From a bacterium (GTDB taxonomy: Bacteria; Spirochaetota; Spirochaetia; JABEVK01): DNA of 13,974 bases. Location: NCBI GenBank assembly GCA_021782055.1, contig JAJXVP010000056.1:1-13974 (forward strand), written 5' to 3'. Below are positions 5,823 to 11,780 of this stretch, piece by piece. Under the pieces are notes generated by a model. That model was not told the origin of the DNA. It worked only from the letters and a program-made list of their open reading frames with translations, and ran no database searches. Both the position numbers and the translations under genes were made by a program. How positions within the stretch are numbered: position 1 is the first letter of the stretch; the number at the start of each line of letters is the position of its first letter.

Positions 5823-7145
5823 ATGCTGAATTCATTTTGGTTTCAGGCTCTGGTGATCTTTGCCCTCATTCTTTTAAACGGCTTTTTCGCGATGTCCGAA
5901 ATTGCTATTGTGGCCTCGCGAAAGGCCCGCCTTCAGCAAAAGGCTGGCGAGGGTAATGCCAGTAGTCAACGTGTCCTTGAGCTAAAAGCCCACCCGGGTC
6001 CCTTTTTATCGAGTATGCAGGTAGGGGTAACTCTGATCGGCATCCTCTCGGGCGCCCTAGGCGAACGGACGCTTTCAGAGTCGCTGTCGCTTGACTTAAA
6101 ATCCATCCCCTGGTTAGCCCCTTATGCCTCCCTGGTGAGCCTCATTACTGTTGTTGTCGGGATAACCATCGTTTCAATTATTGTCGGGGAACTTGTCCCT
6201 AAACGAGTGGCTCTGAGTAACCCCGAGAAAGCAGCAGCTCGTCTTGTTCACCCCGTCCGAATCTTTTCGCTCTTGTTTCGTCCCTTAGAGCGTCTCTTGA
6301 CTGGCTCAACTGAACTGATTCTCAAAGTTTTAAAAATTCATGAGACACCCGAGCCACCAGTTACCGAAGACGAGCTGGTCTTGATGCTCAAAGAAGGTCG
6401 CAAAGCCGGCGTCTTTCAAGAAGTGGAACAGCTGGTTGTCGAGAATGTTCTCTACCTCGATGATAAAGGGGCTCACGGGTACATAACACCCCGCGTTGAT
6501 GTGATCTATCTTGAAAAAGACGCCACCGAAACTGAGGTCAAACAGTTTATTCTTGAAAATCAACAACAATCGAGTTTTCCGGTCTGTGCCGGAGGCATGG
6601 ATAACGTGGTCGGTACCGCCGAAGTCAAACGCCTGCTCACAGCCATGGCTATGGGGACCTATACTTCCTTGAAAGACTACCTTGAACCTCCCCACTTTCT
6701 CCCTGAAACCGTCAGCGCCCTTAAAGTGCTCGGGATTTTTAAAGAAAAAAACATCAGCCTGGTTTTTATTATCGACGAGTACGGCGGACTGCTAGGCGTC
6801 ATGACGATGCAAAATATCCTTGAGAGGCTTTTTGGGGCCGCAGTACCTCATCACAAAGAGGCGCCTCGCCTGATGCGTCGTTCCGATGGGAGCTACCTCG
6901 TGGACGGGGCCTTGCCCATGGCTGATTTTGCCCGTTTTTTTGATTGTGAGCGAGAGTGGGAACATGAAAAGGGGGAATACCATACGGTTGCAGGTTTCAT
7001 TCTTGTGCGGATGGGACGCATTCCTGCTCCTGGAAATTATTTTGTGTGGAAAACGTTCTATTTTGAAATCAGCGAAATGGACGGCAACCGCGTTGATACC
7101 ATCATTGTAAGAAAATTTGAAAAACGGACAGTGTCAAAAGAGTAA
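5823..7145 (+). CDS. CNNM/CorC-type membrane protein with CBS domains (hemolysin-like TlyC family)
   Basis: A 440-residue membrane protein of standard length and order. Residues 1-200 form the DUF21/CNNM transmembrane region with helices at about 5-25, 63-85 and 100-125 and motifs NGFFAMSEIAIV (19-30), GVTLIGILSGALGE (68-81) and VGELVPKR (121-128). A CBS pair spans about 215-335 (ITPRVDVIYL; FIIDEYGGLLGVMT). A C-terminal CorC/HlyC domain spans about 350-432. Family members are linked to Mg2+ or Co2+ transport or homeostasis; the old 'hemolysin' label is poorly supported. The gene begins 19 bases after fabV, with only a weak, distant AGGG, and ends 5 bases before the next gene, suggesting cotranscription from the fabV promoter. 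The link between enoyl-CoA reduction and ion handling is not obvious. Confidence 0.93.
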   Translation: MLNSFWFQALVIFALILLNGFFAMSEIAIVASRKARLQQKAGEGNASSQRVLELKAHPGPFLSSMQVGVTLIGILSGALGERTLSESLSLDLKSIPWLAPYASLVSLITVVVGITIVSIIVGELVPKRVALSNPEKAAARLVHPVRIFSLLFRPLERLLTGSTELILKVLKIHETPEPPVTEDELVLMLKEGRKAGVFQEVEQLVVENVLYLDDKGAHGYITPRVDVIYLEKDATETEVKQFILENQQQSSFPVCAGGMDNVVGTAEVKRLLTAMAMGTYTSLKDYLEPPHFLPETVSALKVLGIFKEKNISLVFIIDEYGGLLGVMTMQNILERLFGAAVPHHKEAPRLMRRSDGSYLVDGALPMADFARFFDCEREWEHEKGEYHTVAGFILVRMGRIPAPGNYFVWKTFYFEISEMDGNRVDTIIVRKFEKRTVSKE

Positions 7146-7150
7146 AGCAA

Positions 7151-7603
7151 ATGGCAAACTTTTTCAAAAATGATAGGGGCCAGGTTTGGGTGCTTGGTCA
7201 GTTTGTTTGGGGCGGTTTACTTTTGCTTGCGGGGCCCTTTAACAGCCGGGGCTGGTTTTGGCCGGCCTTGCTCCTAACGATCTTAGGGGGAGGAGTTTCG
7301 GTAGCCGCTGTGCTCAACTTAGGCAACAATCTGAGTGTGTTTCCTAAACCAAAAGACGACGCAGAATTTGTGGACCGAGGCCTCTACCGCTGGGTCAGAC
7401 ATCCTATTTATTCAGGCCTGCTACTTGCCGGCGTTGGTTGGTGTGCTTTTTGGCTGTCCTGGCCAGCCGGCGTTCTTGAGGTGATATTTGTTCTTTGGAT
7501 GGACCGAAAAGCCGCTTCGGAAGAGCGTTGGCTCAATCAACGCTATTCCAACTATGACGCCTATCAAAAACGTGTAAAAAAATTCTTTCCCGGCGTTTAT
7601 TAG
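7151..7603 (+). CDS. Isoprenylcysteine carboxyl methyltransferase-like membrane protein
   Basis: A 150-residue protein with the bacterial ICMT/phospholipid-methyltransferase pattern: two membrane helices at about 15-30 and 36-56, then the SAM-binding region GLYRWVRHPIYSG (77-89), a hydrophobic stretch at 87-117, and the terminal EERWL with YSNYDAYQKRV (124-142), all conserved in the family. Bacterial members have mostly unknown substrates and likely methylate a membrane-associated small molecule or lipid; no prenylated protein substrate is implied. It is the last gene of the fabV run, starting 5 bases after the preceding stop with a weak GAG-type binding site, so it may be translationally coupled. 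Its stop is next to an inverted repeat. Confidence 0.88.
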   Translation: MANFFKNDRGQVWVLGQFVWGGLLLLAGPFNSRGWFWPALLLTILGGGVSVAAVLNLGNNLSVFPKPKDDAEFVDRGLYRWVRHPIYSGLLLAGVGWCAFWLSWPAGVLEVIFVLWMDRKAASEERWLNQRYSNYDAYQKRVKKFFPGVY

Positions 7604-7647
7604 TTTCTGGGGTTATTGAAACCTTGGTTAAATCCCCATTCCAGAAA
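7604..7647. repeat. Interrupted inverted repeat at the convergent gene junction, possible bidirectional terminator
   Basis: TTTCTGG (7604-7610) is exactly complementary to CCAGAAA (7641-7647). Inside, GG (7611-7612) can pair with part of CCCC (7634-7637), leaving ATT bulged, and GGTT/AACC can form a small inner hairpin (7611-7623). It covers the gap between two convergent stops and the last codons of the DUF4404 gene. There is no T-tract, so termination is possible but unproven. Confidence 0.4.
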
Positions 7648-7975
7648 GGTAATTGCAAAACGTATTCACAGCCTGAGTCAGTGACGGGTGACTGGCTTCA
7701 AATTTCTCGACGGAAGTTTCTAAGGCCGTGACCGAGGCTTTCAGTAAGGCAGGGTTTTGTTGAGTTCTCAAAACCTGATTGGTCGTCACCTGAGCAAAAT
7801 CGGCGATACTACCAGCGTCTTCTTGATGGGTTACGGCCAGCAGATCAACTTCAGAACTCAAACTCTTCACCAAATTGAGCAATTCTACCCTCTGACCGGG
7901 TGTTAAATTTTCTGAGGTTTGAATTTTTGCTTCAAGATCGTGGATGGTGTTTTGAATCAGGCTGTTTTGGCTCAT
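7628..7975 (-). CDS. DUF4404 family protein
   Basis: A 115-residue soluble, mostly helical protein. The C-terminal segment FEASHPSLTQAVNTF...GMGI (92-115) matches the conserved end of the DUF4404 family as I know it (EASHP-LT and a terminal MGI). The N-terminal part alternates leucines with charged residues, suggesting a helical bundle or coiled coil. The family has no established function. Translation begins at ATG 7975 after a G-rich GAGGGGG five to six bases upstream. The gene is divergent from the PilZ gene across a 117-base region containing repeats, so the two may be co-regulated. It converges on the ICMT-like gene. Confidence 0.78.
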   Translation of the reverse strand: MSQNSLIQNTIHDLEAKIQTSENLTPGQRVELLNLVKSLSSEVDLLAVTHQEDAGSIADFAQVTTNQVLRTQQNPALLKASVTALETSVEKFEASHPSLTQAVNTFCNYLSGMGI

Positions 7976-8012
7976 GGCGTTCCCCCTCTCTTTATTTTCG
8001 TCCTAGAAGTGT

Positions 8013-8069
8013 GCGATAGCAAGGGCTCTGACGAAGCAAACAGGCTCTGGCGAAGCGATGCATAGCAAG
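8013..8069. repeat. Nested direct repeats in the DUF4404/PilZ divergent promoter region
   Basis: Two 14-bp copies, GGCTCTGACGAAGC (8024-8037) and GGCTCTGGCGAAGC (8043-8056), differ at one base and start 19 bp apart. They are flanked by GCGATAGCAAG (8013-8023) and GCGATGCATAGCAAG (8055-8069), which match apart from a 4-base insertion. The order is A-B-B'-A' in direct orientation. The right end runs into the PilZ gene's -10 box, so an operator or decayed duplication are both possible. Confidence 0.65.
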
Positions 8070-8070
8070 C

Positions 8071-8076
8071 TATACT
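8071..8076 (+). promoter_or_regulatory. Likely -10 element of the PilZ gene
   Basis: TATACT lies 16 bases before ATG at 8093, placing the start of transcription near 8083, just ahead of the ribosome binding site AGAGG (8083-8087). The best -35 at 17-base spacing is poor (TGGCGA, 8048-8053) and lies within the second repeat copy, so the promoter may need an activator. Confidence 0.45.
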
Positions 8077-8092
8077 TTTTCTAGAGGCGAAT

Positions 8093-8455
8093 ATGGAAGA
8101 AAAACGCGAGCAAGCTCGTTATCAAATCCGGCAGTTTGTGAAAATTGATTTTAACCGCGAAGAGTTTCTCCCGGCCGAAGGTCTCAATATCAGCGCCAAT
8201 GGCTTACTGTGCCGTGTGCCGCGCCCATTGTCGCCAGGTCAGCGGTTATTTTTAATGCTTAATTTGGGCACGCCACGTGACCCTATCATTTTGAACATCG
8301 AAGCACTCATTATTTGGACAAAGCCCGACCACGCCGAAATCCCGTCTTGGCTTGCGGGAGTAGAGTTCCTTGACCTAACAGATAAGCAAAGTGAGCAGAT
8401 AGCTAGCTTTCTTGACTCCGACGGCGCAAAAGCAAACGAGTGTTCCGAGACTTAA
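8093..8455 (+). CDS. PilZ domain protein (putative c-di-GMP receptor)
   Basis: A 120-residue stand-alone PilZ domain. Both c-di-GMP-binding motifs are present: RxxxR as Arg5-E-Q-A-Arg9 and (D/N)xSxxG as Asn32-Ile-Ser34-Ala-Asn-Gly37, followed by a beta-barrel pattern with the late strand AGVEFLDLT (88-96). Proteins of this type bind c-di-GMP and relay it to motility, surface or secretion functions; the partner is unknown here. ATG is preceded by AGAGG five bases upstream. It stands divergent from the DUF4404 gene and converges on the TPR gene with a 24-base gap. No diguanylate cyclase or phosphodiesterase is in the window. Confidence 0.92.
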   Translation: MEEKREQARYQIRQFVKIDFNREEFLPAEGLNISANGLLCRVPRPLSPGQRLFLMLNLGTPRDPIILNIEALIIWTKPDHAEIPSWLAGVEFLDLTDKQSEQIASFLDSDGAKANECSET

Positions 8456-8479
8456 CGCCAAAGAACCTTAAAGTAACTC

Positions 8480-9127
8480 TTAGGTACCTGAAGACGCCAT
8501 GGCCTGTTGAACTTGCTGTTTGCCACGCTGGGCGTCAGAATTATTGGGGTCTTGATTCAGAGCTTCATTGTAGGCTTTTAAGGCCGAGGGATAATCTTTT
8601 TCCAGGTAACGGGCATACCCCAATCGTGCCCACCAAGCGGCAATTTGAGGAGCGTGATATACTGCTGTCGTCAGCGCAATATCGGCATGGTTATATTCGC
8701 CCAACTGCAAATAAATTTCGCCCATAAAATAGTAAGCCCTCTCAATCCGATCACCGGAGGGGGCTAAAACCACGTATTGCTCAAAGTTATGCAAAGCATC
8801 AATGTTCTTTCCTAAATAGTACTGAGCTTCAGCTTGTGCTTCGATGACGCGGAAATCGTAAGGATTTACCTTGAGGGCCAGATTGGTGTAATCCAAGGCT
8901 TCCTGATATTTTTCAAGTTTAAGTAAAGCCCAAGTCAACACCACAAACGAGTCCATGTTTTGGGGATTAGCTTTGAGCTCATTTTGACAAATTGCAACAG
9001 AATCCTGATAGTTACCGTTCCGATACGCCGCTAAAGCATCAGGAGGATCTGCCGCCAGCGGGGCAAGCCCGGAAACAAGTGTAAAGATCACAAGGACGGC
9101 AGGCAAAGACCAACGCGAGTATTTCAC
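8480..9127 (-). CDS. Exported TPR-repeat protein
   Basis: With the GTG start at 9127 the protein has 215 residues. Residues 2-26 form a signal peptide: basic Lys2 and Arg5, a hydrophobic core LPAVLVIFTLVSGL, and a probable cleavage near APLA-A (22-26). About five tetratricopeptide repeats follow between 30 and 196, with typical positions such as AYRNGNYQDSV (34-44), LEKYQEALDY (71-80), LGKNIDALHNF (105-115), LGEYNHADIAL (142-152) and LEKDYPSALKAY (175-186). TPRs mediate protein contacts, here in the periplasm or at the envelope. GTG is chosen because it overlaps the bactofilin stop as GTGA and is preceded by GGAGG at six bases. The upstream ATG at 9154 would overlap bactofilin by 31 bases and put nine charged and bulky residues before the signal peptide. 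It is last in the tyrA-bactofilin operon. Confidence 0.88.
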   Translation of the reverse strand: MKYSRWSLPAVLVIFTLVSGLAPLAADPPDALAAYRNGNYQDSVAICQNELKANPQNMDSFVVLTWALLKLEKYQEALDYTNLALKVNPYDFRVIEAQAEAQYYLGKNIDALHNFEQYVVLAPSGDRIERAYYFMGEIYLQLGEYNHADIALTTAVYHAPQIAAWWARLGYARYLEKDYPSALKAYNEALNQDPNNSDAQRGKQQVQQAMASSGT

Positions 9128-9486
9128 TGTGCGCCTCCAGAGGGCATGGTACAAATTCCATTAAATTTCGCACCGGCCTCCATGAGGATTTCAGGGCAAG
9201 TCATATCCCCTTCGACAACGGCGCTAGAAGATAGTTCAATGCGGCGACTGGCAATGATGTTGCCCACTACCCTACCGCGAACATAAACCACACGGGCTTC
9301 AACTCGGGCTTCGACTACCGCTTTGTCACCAATATAAAGGTCTCCGGTGGCTCGAACATCACCTCGAAGGGCACCTTTGATCATTAAAGATTCGGTAAAG
9401 CGTAATTCGCCTTCAAACGAAAAGTTTTCAGCAAGAACCGTATCGAGCTCGCGCTCATCAACGTCCAGGTATTGCGTTTCGGACAT
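9124..9486 (-). CDS. Bactofilin (polymer-forming cytoskeletal protein)
   Basis: A 120-residue bactofilin. The right-handed beta-helix core spans about 21-113 with regularly spaced glycines and hydrophobics: FSFEGELRF (22-30), MIKGALRGDVRATGDLYIG (35-53), VYVRGRVVGNI (68-77) and VVEGDMTCPEILMEAGAKFNG (90-110). Short flexible tails flank it, as in the family. Bactofilins polymerise without nucleotides and organise cell-wall synthesis, curvature or polar complexes; in spirochaetes they are linked to cell shape. The ribosome binding site AGGA (9494-9497) overlaps the stop codon of the upstream tyrA-like gene, and the stop overlaps the TPR gene's GTG, so the three genes form one tightly coupled operon. 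The exported TPR partner suggests an envelope-associated assembly; that is inference. Confidence 0.93.
   Translation of the reverse strand: MSETQYLDVDERELDTVLAENFSFEGELRFTESLMIKGALRGDVRATGDLYIGDKAVVEARVEARVVYVRGRVVGNIIASRRIELSSSAVVEGDMTCPEILMEAGAKFNGICTMPSGGAQ
9134..9138 (-). promoter_or_regulatory. Ribosome binding site deciding the TPR gene start
   Basis: GGAGG on the minus strand lies six bases before GTG at 9125-9127, within the last codons of the bactofilin gene. It favours the GTG over the ATG at 9154. Confidence 0.75.
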
Positions 9487-9495
9487 AGATTTATC

Positions 9496-10248
9496 CTAGC
9501 GGCGCTCAGAGACGCTGTCAAGCGAGCCCGAGAGTCGATCAAGGATCCGGTTGAGCGAGCGTTTTAAGTCCTCTCGCATCTCGGAGGTATAGGGGTTATA
9601 CGTCTGAAGATCCAAAAACAATTGAAACGGGTCATTGCAGGTCTGTTGCACAATATCCAAGAGCTTTTTGTACCCCTGAGTGGCGATAGGGTGGTCGGTT
9701 AAATTCATATCAGACAAGACCCGGCCGATAAAGTGTGTCACGCCCTGGGTATAGGCCGCCGCTTTGTCATGTTCGTCGGGGGTCATGTCGATTACCGACA
9801 AACCTTGCTCTGAAAAATCACGTTTCCAAAAACTAAAGGCTTCTCTGGCCCCCCGTAAGTCATGCAAAACTAGAGGCAGTCCGTTGAGACCCTGCCGAGC
9901 TGAATCGGGTCCGAACATCGGATGGGTAGCTAACAAAGACACCTCTGGGGGCAAAATGGACAGCATTTGGCGAGCGGGAACAACCTTTACAGAGCACGTA
10001 TCAGCAATCACCTGCCCCGGTCGAGCCAACGGACGAAGCTCGTTAAGTACAGGCTCCATGGCACTTATGGCACAACATAGAAATACCGTGTCGTTGTTGG
10101 CCATTAACTCTTCAAGAGAGCCCCGTTTAACGCCCGGGGGAACCTCGCGGCCTGTGCTTCGGTTATAAACAGTAACCTGATGTCTTTTCGCTAAAAGTGA
10201 AGCCCAAAAGCTACCGAAGCGGCCTAGGCCGTAAACACCCACGTTCAT
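9496..10248 (-). CDS. Prephenate/arogenate dehydrogenase family protein (TyrA-like)
   Basis: A 250-residue NAD(P)-dependent dehydrogenase of tyrosine biosynthesis. The N-terminal Rossmann fold shows GLGRFG (7-12), DTCSVK (83-88) and the substrate motif ATHPMFGPDSA (107-117) with the conserved His109. His172 lies in GVTHFIGR. The helical C-terminal half has QGYKKLLDIV and DPFQLFLDLQTYNPY (191-220), which looks more like plant-type arogenate dehydrogenases than E. coli TyrA, so arogenate may be the substrate; this comparison is from memory. No chorismate mutase or ACT domain is fused. It heads an operon with bactofilin and the TPR protein. The upstream AGGAT can be read either as a ribosome binding site or as the -10 box of a promoter only six bases from the ATG. 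Confidence 0.87.
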   Translation of the reverse strand: MNVGVYGLGRFGSFWASLLAKRHQVTVYNRSTGREVPPGVKRGSLEELMANNDTVFLCCAISAMEPVLNELRPLARPGQVIADTCSVKVVPARQMLSILPPEVSLLATHPMFGPDSARQGLNGLPLVLHDLRGAREAFSFWKRDFSEQGLSVIDMTPDEHDKAAAYTQGVTHFIGRVLSDMNLTDHPIATQGYKKLLDIVQQTCNDPFQLFLDLQTYNPYTSEMREDLKRSLNRILDRLSGSLDSVSERR

Positions 10249-10254
10249 AACCGC

Positions 10255-10283
10255 ATCCTATCTTGGCGTTCGCCCCCTTTCAA
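10255..10283 (-). promoter_or_regulatory. Possible promoter of the tyrA-bactofilin-TPR operon ending 6 bases before the ATG
   Basis: On the minus strand TTGAAA (10278-10283), a 17-base spacer and TAGGAT (10255-10260), followed by six bases and ATG at 10248. AGGA within the -10 could instead be a Shine-Dalgarno sequence of a transcript starting further upstream; both cannot work on the same mRNA. Confidence 0.45.
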
Positions 10284-10307
10284 GCCCCATCAGGCTCATG
10301 CTACACT
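10278..10307 (+). promoter_or_regulatory. Probable extended -10 promoter of pta
   Basis: TACACT (10302-10307) is preceded by TG one base before it (TGCTACACT), an extended -10. A weak -35, TTTCAA (10278-10283), is 18 bases upstream; those same bases read as TTGAAA on the other strand and serve as the -35 of the divergent operon. The start of transcription would be near 10314, giving a leader of only about 12 bases. Confidence 0.45.
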
Positions 10308-10314
10308 GACGCCG

Positions 10315-10319
10315 AGGAG
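10315..10319 (+). promoter_or_regulatory. Ribosome binding site deciding the pta start
   Basis: AGGAG lies six bases before ATG at 10326. It rejects an in-frame upstream TTG at 10263, which would place the promoter and this site inside the coding region. Confidence 0.75.
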
Positions 10320-10325
10320 ATAGAA

Positions 10326-11321
10326 ATGACCTTTACCGAACGAATGCGGGCTCAAGCGAAGTCCCTGCAAAAACGTCTGGTTCTGCCCGAAGGGACTGAA
10401 CCTCGAACCATTCCCGCGGCCAGGAAGATCGTGGACGAGGGATTGGCTCGTGAAGTTGTCCTTTTGGGACCCGAAGCGGCTATCCGCGCTAAAGCAAAAG
10501 AACTTAACGTCAGTCTTGACGGCATACACGTCGTTGACCCCGCTGTCAGCCCCTTGTTAGACACTTACGCCGCCGACTACTACGAGCTACGCAAGGCAAA
10601 GGGCATCAGTCTCGACGAGGCCAAAAAAAAGATCCAAAACGTGCTTTTTTGGGGCTCGATGATGGTTCGTCGTGGCGACAGCGACGCCTTGGTAGCCGGA
10701 GCCGACAACAGCACCGCCAACGTGTTGACCGCCGCTTTTCAAATTATTAAAACCGCCCCGGGCGTTAAGTCCGCTTCTAGCTGTTTTGTGATGGAAATTC
10801 CCGATAAAAAATGGGGACACGAGGGCATGATGGTCTTCTCAGACTGTGCTATCATCCCCGATCCCAATGCCGAACAACTTGCTGAAATCGCCCTCAGTGC
10901 CGCCCAGTCTTTTCGTACCTATGTTGGGGCGGAACCTGTCGTCGCCATGCTGTCGTTTTCAACCAAAGGCTCGGCAAGCCATCCGGATGCCGACAAGGTG
11001 ATTGAAGCGGTGCGTTTAGCCCATGCCAAAGCACCTGAGCTTAAAATTGACGGCGAACTGCAAGCTGATGCAGCCCTTGTCCCCTCGGTCGCACAAAAGA
11101 AGGCACCGGGTTCTGCTGTTGCCGGAAAAGCCAATGTTTTGGTGTTCCCTGATTTGGGTGCTGGTAACATCGGTTACAAGTTAGTCCAGCGACTTGCTGG
11201 TGCCGAAGCCTATGGTCCCTTCCTTCAGGGAATGGCCAAACCTTGCAGTGACTTGTCCCGTGGTTGTAGTGTCGACGACATTGTAAACACCTGTGCAGTC
11301 ATTCTTTGCCAAGCTCGGTAA
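10326..11321 (+). CDS. pta: Phosphate acetyltransferase
   Basis: A 331-residue enzyme, the usual length of the short (single-domain) Pta class. It interconverts acetyl-CoA plus phosphate with acetyl-phosphate plus CoA, a cytoplasmic step of acetate fermentation upstream of acetate kinase. Family motifs in order: RLVLPEGTEPRTIPAARKI near the N-terminus, the internal GADNSTANVLTAAFQI, PDPNAEQLAEIA, AMLSFSTKGSA, KIDGELQADAALVPSVA, LVFPDLGAGNIGYKLVQRL, and the end VDDIVNTCAVILCQA. The start at 10326 has AGGAG at six bases and gives the family-typical N-terminus. No acetate kinase gene is present in the window. An unrecognised gene follows after 12 bases, probably in the same transcript. It is divergent from the tyrA operon. 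Confidence 0.96.
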   Translation: MTFTERMRAQAKSLQKRLVLPEGTEPRTIPAARKIVDEGLAREVVLLGPEAAIRAKAKELNVSLDGIHVVDPAVSPLLDTYAADYYELRKAKGISLDEAKKKIQNVLFWGSMMVRRGDSDALVAGADNSTANVLTAAFQIIKTAPGVKSASSCFVMEIPDKKWGHEGMMVFSDCAIIPDPNAEQLAEIALSAAQSFRTYVGAEPVVAMLSFSTKGSASHPDADKVIEAVRLAHAKAPELKIDGELQADAALVPSVAQKKAPGSAVAGKANVLVFPDLGAGNIGYKLVQRLAGAEAYGPFLQGMAKPCSDLSRGCSVDDIVNTCAVILCQAR

Positions 11322-11333
11322 AAGGGCCAGAAC

Positions 11334-11753
11334 ATGACATCCCCCCAACAAGCCGCTTGGCATGTTTTAGGGCAGGAACTGGGTTCGCCCATCCTTGCTC
11401 TGATCCTAGGACAAGCTCTCACTTCGTCAGCCGGGGTTCCGGTTGGCGAATGGGGGATGTATATTTTAACCGAAGACGCCCTGCACTATCGGCATGAACC
11501 CAGCCAAGGGGTGCTATCTGCCATGATTAAACTTGACAGAGTCGATCAACCCCGCCGACTGGGCTTTAACCGTTCAGAAGTGCTAGCCTGTCGGTTCCAT
11601 CAAGGAACCTTCTGGAAGCGCCTCTTTGCCGGTGAAAACGATTTTATCACGTTAGAATGGTCTACGGGGGCCCCCCCTCTCTGCTTTGAACCCTTGGAAG
11701 GGGGCGAAGCCTGGTCAAAGCAGGTTAATCAGCTTTTCCAGTTAACCCCCTAG
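11334..11753 (+). CDS. Uncharacterised protein downstream of pta, possibly PH/GRAM-like fold
   Basis: I do not recognise this 139-residue protein. It has an N-terminal helical stretch (5-31) with mild hydrophobicity but no convincing membrane helix or signal peptide, then alternating beta-strand-like segments: WGMYILTEDALHYRHE (40-55), AMIKLDRVDQP (63-73), EVLACRF (82-88) and DFITLEWST (103-111). It ends in an amphipathic helix, GEAWSKQVNQLFQL (124-137). Strands followed by one C-terminal helix recall small PH-like or GRAM domains, but I see no signature residue, so this is a fold guess. ATG at 11334 follows AAGGG by seven bases and lies 12 bases after the pta stop, so it is probably cotranscribed. 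It converges on metA. Confidence 0.75.
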   Translation: MTSPQQAAWHVLGQELGSPILALILGQALTSSAGVPVGEWGMYILTEDALHYRHEPSQGVLSAMIKLDRVDQPRRLGFNRSEVLACRFHQGTFWKRLFAGENDFITLEWSTGAPPLCFEPLEGGEAWSKQVNQLFQLTP

Positions 11754-11780
11754 GACAATCTCCTCAAACCCCGAGGGACT

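Noticed and set aside
9125..9154. ATG at 9154 as start of the TPR protein
   Set aside because: It would overlap bactofilin by 31 bases and lacks a good ribosome binding site. GTG at 9127 has GGAGG at six bases and gives a clean signal peptide.
9764..10168. 134-residue open frame on + within the tyrA-like gene
   Set aside because: Antisense shadow of a well-conserved dehydrogenase. Composition rich in Ser, Arg and Pro is typical of a shadow frame.
10263..10325. TTG at 10263 as start of pta
   Set aside because: It would extend the protein by 21 unlikely residues across the promoter and ribosome binding site. ATG at 10326 fits family length.
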